The notes under the pieces were generated by a model. That model made no database searches. It was not told the DNA's origin and worked only from the letters and a program-made list of their open reading frames with translations. Made by a program: the position numbers and the translations under genes. Below are positions 58,547 through 64,000 of a stretch of 64,000 bases of DNA, in pieces. Origin of the DNA: Pelecanus crispus (lineage: Eukaryota > Chordata > Aves > Pelecaniformes > Pelecanidae); contig NC_134660.1 in assembly GCF_030463565.1 (NCBI RefSeq), positions 69,501 through 133,500 on the forward strand, given 5' to 3'. Each line of letters opens with the position of its first letter. The first letter of the stretch is position 1.

Positions 58547-61500
58547 TCATAGCATCGTCTCCAGCTCTTTGTTTAGGTTGGGGTGACACTGATTCAGGTC
58601 CGTTAAGTTCACTATGTTTTCCCCACAGGCTTTCTGGCTCATCTGGGTTGGACAGGGCAAAAAGTTATCCGAGGCAAAGGAGCTGGGGATGTAGCCCGGC
58701 AGGCTGGCACAGGCAGGGAGCAGCAGCCCCCGCTGCTGTGTGCTCCCTGCCCCTCGCCCCATGAGGCTCATGCTGAAGCTTGTGGTGGCATGGGAGGCCA
58801 GCCCACCATAGCAGCAGCTCCCCGCTGCGCTGGTGGCACGCGCCTTCTGCTTGAAGTCCAGCGCCAGGCTTCTCCGAAAATGAGCTTTCTTAATCTCTGC
58901 CTGCACCTGAGGAAGAGATTGGAGATGGCTGCTGGTGCCCAGAAACAGCAAAACAGGCATCCCTTCCCTTTCCTGTGGTTTTCACTCCTAGTGACTTTTT
59001 TTTTTTTTTTTCCCTTTCCAAATCCTACTGAGAGGGATGGATCAGAGGATTTTTTTCTGGTTAACCCAGCCTGGGGGCTGCGGGTTAACTTCCCCGATCC
59101 TAAAGGGGCTAGAACAGGGAGCTCAGCTGCTTGCACTTCTAACTTACCTCCCCATTGCAAAAGCAGTAGATAAAAGCCACAAAGAAACCCTGCCAAAAGA
59201 GACAGAGGTGGAGTTTGAGTCCTGAGCGGGGATGCTGTACGTGTGCCCCCCCGGTCCCTGGACGCCCCATATTGACATACCTGAGAGGAGTTAAAGAGCA
59301 TCTCGTAATGCATCTGGATCTGCCACAGGAGCCCAGAGACTTCGGTGTAGGGCATGGCCATGAACACCACGTAATGGACTCCAAAAAGCGGCATCAGCAC
59401 CAGTGTGGACTTCAGCAGCTTCCTGAGAGGAGAAATGCTCTAAGCTGTTAGCCAGGACCTGCCAGCCAGCCTGCACCCCCCCTTGCAGATATTGGTAAGC
59501 GTCCTAGCGAAGAGGACAGTCGCTTTAACTGCTGCTGCTGCCGCAGCTGGTTTGTGCATAGCTATTGCACAGTGTCCAGCTTAGAGAAGGGAGCAGGCAG
59601 AGCTTGAACTCCTGAGCCTGCTGTTTCAATTAAACTGAGCTGCCAGAAGTGCTGGCTGCCATCGTCCTGCCACCCCTCTTCACTCCTGCAGCCTTTCCTG
59701 CGCCTCTGCTCTTTGTTCACAACCCTCTGGGGAGCTGTTTCAGCTAAACAGACGGAAAATGAGTCAGACCAGGGCCGGGGCATGGTTTTGCTGCTGCCGG
59801 CACTTGCCTGTACTGCTGCCGGGGGTCCAGCTTCCCTGTGTTCGTCTCCCAGAGCTTGGAGGCCAGCACACGGACAATGTTGAGGAAGAGGAAGAAGTTC
59901 ACCTGCCGACAAACACCCACTGTGGTTTTGTTGCACGCAGTGACCTCAGGTCTGCCCAAGCAGCCCCCCGGGGCAAGGACAGGCAGTTCTGGGTGAGCTG
60001 CAGGCAGGGACGTAGGGGTGATGCTGTGGTCAGAGTGTGGAGGGACCAGTGCCCCTGGATCCCTCTGTATAACATGGGTCCTGCCTGGGTGCCGGGGTGG
60101 CTGGGGGGACAACCCCAGTGACCACAAGTGAGTGGCTCTGGGTCTCTGTCAATCCCCTTTCCCCAAAAGGGATTGGGAGATTCAGCCACGGGATTCTTAC
60201 CACAATGGCAGCCAAGATGGGAACCTGATAAATCCACTTCATGTTCCCCGCGCTGAGGTCCCAGCACCTGAAGAAACCAGTAAAGAAACACCTTGAAGAA
60301 ACCTGAAATCACTGGTAAGAAAAATTGCTGGCTGATGGCTCCCTGTACCCCTTCAACCAACATCCCTGTCCTCCCACCCTTCACTCCCTTTGTGGAGTTT
60401 GTGTAAATCTTTTCAGATTTACAGATTCAGCAGCCATGCTACAAGCATTCATAACCATTATGGTGTTGCAAATCAGTTTTAAATTAGCATTAATATTCCT
60501 GAGGGCTCCTTGACCAATTCATCTAAAACTCCTGCTGTACATCTGGTGACCTTTCTCCTTTTAAAATGCTTAGTGTTAGAACATGCCCTTTAGCATTCAT
60601 CTTTGCACTGTTTATTGATCAATTTATGGTGTAAAGCTGCATCCATCTTCCTCCCAAATGCAGAACAAAACCACTATCAGTCTGGATTACCGACAGTTTT
60701 ATGAACAAGCCTTGTACGTGTGTTTGCTCCTCTTGTTCTTTTTGGAAAATTTTCATTTTCATAAGTTTTGGTGCCCACAGATATTTTGCTAGCATTTGCA
60801 ACCAGTCTTTCCCTCCCCAAAGGACTGTCGAAGAAGGTGGACCTACGTACTCTGTATCCGCCAGGGAGGCCCTGACGCTGGTCCAGACAGACACAAACAC
60901 AGCAGGGAGACCTGGAGAGGCAGGAACCAGAGTGAGGAGCATGGATGAAGCATCATGTTTGCAGACCAAACCAGTTCCTGGCAGCTGGTCTGCATCCCAC
61001 TGCCCTTTTCTAGGCACTCAGTGCCACTCATCCATAGCTGATGCCACAGCATTGGGTTGGGGTCCATGCTTACCCCAGCCAATGATGATGAGGACCCACA
61101 GGTAGTTCTTGTTGGAGAGGAAGGCCATGAAGATCAGGCTGTGCAGGTAGAGACCTTCCACCAGGATCCAGTAGTGGTTGGTGGCCAGAAAATAGAGGAA
61201 GAGAGTCACCACCACCTTGCAGCCAACCTGTGGATATATAGTCAGAGAGGTGCCCATATCAGGCTGTTCCCTGAAAGCAAAACCTGGTGACTTTTGCTCT
61301 CTGGCCAGCGAAACCCAGGCTGTGCCCCATGCATGGTTCATGTTCCTCCCCTTGCACGGACCTACATCTCCCCTGGGATAGCCCAGCATCAGGTGTAGAG
61401 CACGTACTCTAGGTATTTCCCATATGAGACCTATTTCCCATATGAGGGCACTCTGAGCTCAGAGTGTGAGACGTGTGTCCTCTGTGGCTCTGATTTCTAC

Positions 61501-63500
61501 TGTGGGACCAGGATGGGGAGAAGCTGGGTGGAGCTGCAGGTGGCCCTTCATACCTCCCCAACTGCACCACCTCTGAGCAGCACAGCCCTAATCTGGGAGG
61601 GTCCCAAGCGCATGCCCTTGAACCAGGGCTCCTAAATCCCATTTTCCCCTGATCCTGCCTCCGGTCTCGGCACACCACTTGCCAGGTGGCTCCGCTGTCC
61701 TGGTGAGGGACCCATTTCTGCCTTGAAGTCATCCTCTCGCATCTTCTCCATCTCGCTGGCCAGTGTGTCTGAGTAGAGCACCATGTCCTTCACGAAGATG
61801 CTCACCGCCCGGCAGATGAAGGAAGTGAAGAGGTGGATGTGGATGTAGTTGCGTGTGCAGTGCAGGCGCCTACGGAGAAGGGGTGCGACACGAGCCCAGC
61901 CCCGGCTGCCCAACAAGCTCATCACATGTGGGCTCAGGCAACGGGGGAGTCCCAGAGAAGGTGCGCTCCAAGGTGTCAGCCCTCCCATGGGCACAGAAAC
62001 CAGACCTGGGGGCAAGTGGGATGTCAACCCCTTCAAGAACAGAGCGGAGTGGATGGGGAGCTGGTCATACTGGGGGTGTTTTGGGGCTTTGGGAAATGGT
62101 CTGATGTTTGTGCTGGGGTTTGGGGCCGGTTTCCATTCCCTAAAGGGCTGCTCCCTCGCGGGGGGGGGGGGGGGGGGGGGGGTCGTGTGAGCAGACGGTG
62201 GGGAAAAGACGGTTCTTCCTGACAGGGGGATGGTTGTTCAGCTCCTCCTTACTTGAAGTACGACAGGATGCAGATGGCAATGATGAGGGAGCCCAGGGAG
62301 ATGGAGTAGCCGACGGTGTACATCATGTGCAGGCGGTCAAACACCTCCTGGAAGACAAGGGCTGTGTTCCACGACCCCTCTGCAGCCCATGCCCCCCTCT
62401 GCCCCCGGCCTCTGGGCTGAGAGCACGGGAGGAGCAGGGCTTGTTTGGGGAGCGGAGGGGGAAGAGCCCCCTGCTCACGGCAATTCCCCTGGCCTTTGCT
62501 GCATGCTTCCCTGGTCCCCATCCTGACCCCTTTTCCCAGCACGTCTGATGAGCAAGGTCACCTTTTCGCGGCTCCGGCTCTCGGAGGAGAAGAGCAGAGC
62601 ACATTCAGTGTAATTGGCCCAGGTCTTGTTGATGCTGAGAGCCATGGCCCAGGTCCCGTAGGCACTGCAGTACCTGTAGGCATGACCTGGGAACGGCGAT
62701 GGGTGCTGTGACAGCGGCAGGACCCACGGGAAGCCCAGACATGTCCCTGTTTGGTGGAGGATTATCACCAAGGTGAGGTCGCTCTGTGCCCGGATGCAAG
62801 CGCTTACCTTTATGGTTGAAGTCGTAGATGTAGTCGGGGCAGGGCACTGACACCTCCTGGCTGGGGGAGCCCTTTGGCCAGCAGATAATCCCATCCCACT
62901 CTGGAAGGCAGCTGGTGTCTGGCCAAAGAGCAAAGACACATCTCACTTTGGCTTCAAACAGGGCCACGTCATAACTTCTGGCATCCCCAAACGTGCACTG
63001 GACCAGGGTGAGGAAAACGTGTTGCCGTGCTATCACCCTTGGCCTGCAGAGCAGGGGAGGCTGAGGCGGGGCTGGGGAGGGGGACATGTCCCATCGTGTC
63101 CCACCTCCTCTGGGGGGCGGGGTGGGAATCAAGGCCCCTCCACATGCTCTCATTTGCAGTGTGTACAGGGCAGCCCAGGCTAGCTAATCAGGGTGATGAT
63201 TTAATTAGCACCTAATTGGGCCCAGAGCAGCCATGGTGCCAGGAGCTGCACAAACCCACACCAGGACCCTGTGGCCCCCAGGAGCTGCACATTTCCCTGG
63301 TCCCATCCCACTCCCATCAGGGGGGAAAGCCTTTCCCACAACGCCGCCAGCTCCACCGGGGCTGGCTCACCCATGCTCAGGGAAGGAATGCTACCTTTGA
63401 TCTTCTCCTGTTGGGCTTTTATGTCTCTCTGACATTTCTCCTTAGCTTGCACGAGGAGATAGATCTGCTCTTCTTTTGTGAGAACATCATCGGGGTCAAC
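58547..63500 (-). CDS. PTH3R: parathyroid hormone receptor family, probably PTH3R (12 exons, 5' partial)
   Basis: Exons in transcript order: 63395-63500, 62808-62918, 62562-62686, 62253-62347, 61683-61869, 61074-61227, 60851-60911, 60201-60267, 59808-59902, 59281-59422, 59148-59189 and 58547-58906. They total 1545 nt in frame (514 aa plus stop). The ectodomain has [47 protein letters not shown] and the glycosylation-type [10 protein letters not shown]. Seven membrane segments follow, with [51 protein letters not shown] and [20 protein letters not shown]. The tail ends KELETML, comparable to WETVM of PTH1R. This is a plasma-membrane Gs-coupled class B receptor for PTH/PTHrP-type hormones. PTH3R rather than PTH1R is inferred from the shorter tail, the missing mammalian PTH1R E2-type insert and recalled avian synteny. 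The signal-peptide exon was not found. Two introns begin GC (after 61683 and 59808). Confidence 0.88.
62160..62182 (+). repeat. G homopolymer (23 bases)
   Basis: A pure G run in the PTH receptor intron between the exons at 61.68-61.87 and 62.25-62.35 kb, only 70 bases from the exon edge at 62253. In the minus-strand transcript it is a C run. Its length is likely uncertain in the assembly. Confidence 0.9.
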
Positions 63501-64000
63501 CTGCCAAGACAAAGCCAAAGTGATGACCCCCCCCCCTCCTCTGCATGGCTTGGCTTGGGCTAGAAGCGTCAGATGGCAGCTCGGCTCAGGTCTCCTCTTT
63601 GTGCTCACAATTTAGGGATTAATCCTCCCTGGGAAAGCTCGACCCACCCTGGTGATCTCCATGTCCCCAGAGAGCCACCACCGCCTGCTTGGTGATACGA
63701 GCCACCCGTGGCCAGGATCCAGGAGCTGGGAGCGAAGCTGCTCTGTCCCAGCAGCACCCCGAAGGTGGTTGATGAGACACCCACAAACGCTTCCAGACTC
63801 GGGGCAGGACCAACGTCACTTCTGCTGCTACAAAATGCCCCGTTGCTCCCTACCACGAACCCGCTAATTAACACCAAGTCCAAAATCACAATGGGCTCAA
63901 GGGCTGTTACGGGACCATCATCTCCTGACATGGAAACAATGCTTTGCTGAACCCTGCAGCATGGTGGTCTTGCCTGCAGACTCGTAGCATCAAGCAGGAT
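63501..64000 (-). other. PTH3R: intron upstream of the PTH receptor ectodomain exon
   Basis: The exon ending at 63500 has an acceptor (CTTGGCAG) on its upstream side, so this sequence is intronic. No signal-peptide exon with a start codon and hydrophobic run could be recognised on the minus strand, so it probably lies beyond the right edge. Confidence 0.55.

Overview
The window is vertebrate nuclear DNA and almost certainly avian. It carries multi-exon genes with GT-AG introns and CpG-island promoters. It also has an old CR1 LINE tail and MIR-like SINE remnants, low repeat density, short introns and long G/C homopolymers. The gene content fits the GC-rich avian microchromosome region that corresponds to human 17q23 (chicken chromosome 27); that assignment rests on recalled synteny. 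I saw no bacterial-type operon, CRISPR array, tRNA gene or recognisable retroviral/LTR element.

Layout. Bases 1-2.9 kb hold no gene I can name, only a candidate orphan exon (97-163) and low-complexity repeats. At 2.93-8.95 kb on the + strand is RNF113A, a spliceosomal CCCH/RING protein in ten coding exons (327 aa). At 11.45-22.4 kb on the - strand is STRADA, the pseudokinase activator of LKB1, in twelve coding exons (431 aa) and convergent with RNF113A. At 24.9-33.67 kb on the - strand is CCDC47, an ER translocon chaperone, in twelve coding exons plus a noncoding first exon near 36 kb (482 aa). At 38.39-54.61 kb on the + strand is DDX42, a DEAD-box helicase linked to the U2 snRNP, in seventeen coding exons plus a noncoding first exon near 36.4 kb (959 aa). 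It shares a bidirectional CpG-island promoter with CCDC47. At 58.55-63.5 kb on the - strand are the last twelve coding exons of a class B receptor of the parathyroid hormone receptor family. It is most likely PTH3R, convergent with DDX42; its signal-peptide exon was not found and probably lies beyond the right edge.

Every exon chain was checked by hand: each splice junction keeps frame and residues match the recalled human families. The genes are housekeeping neighbours (splicing, LKB1 signalling, ER membrane-protein insertion) plus one calciotropic hormone receptor; they do not form a pathway. I found no new biological system. The points most worth a second look are: the intron-bearing RNF113 gene next to STRADA; an in-frame alternative donor inside STRADA's first coding exon; a mosaic 267-bp direct duplication between STRADA and CCDC47; three GC-AG introns; an expanded Gly-rich, His/Arg-repeat tail in DDX42; and a possible divergent transcript from the STRADA CpG island.
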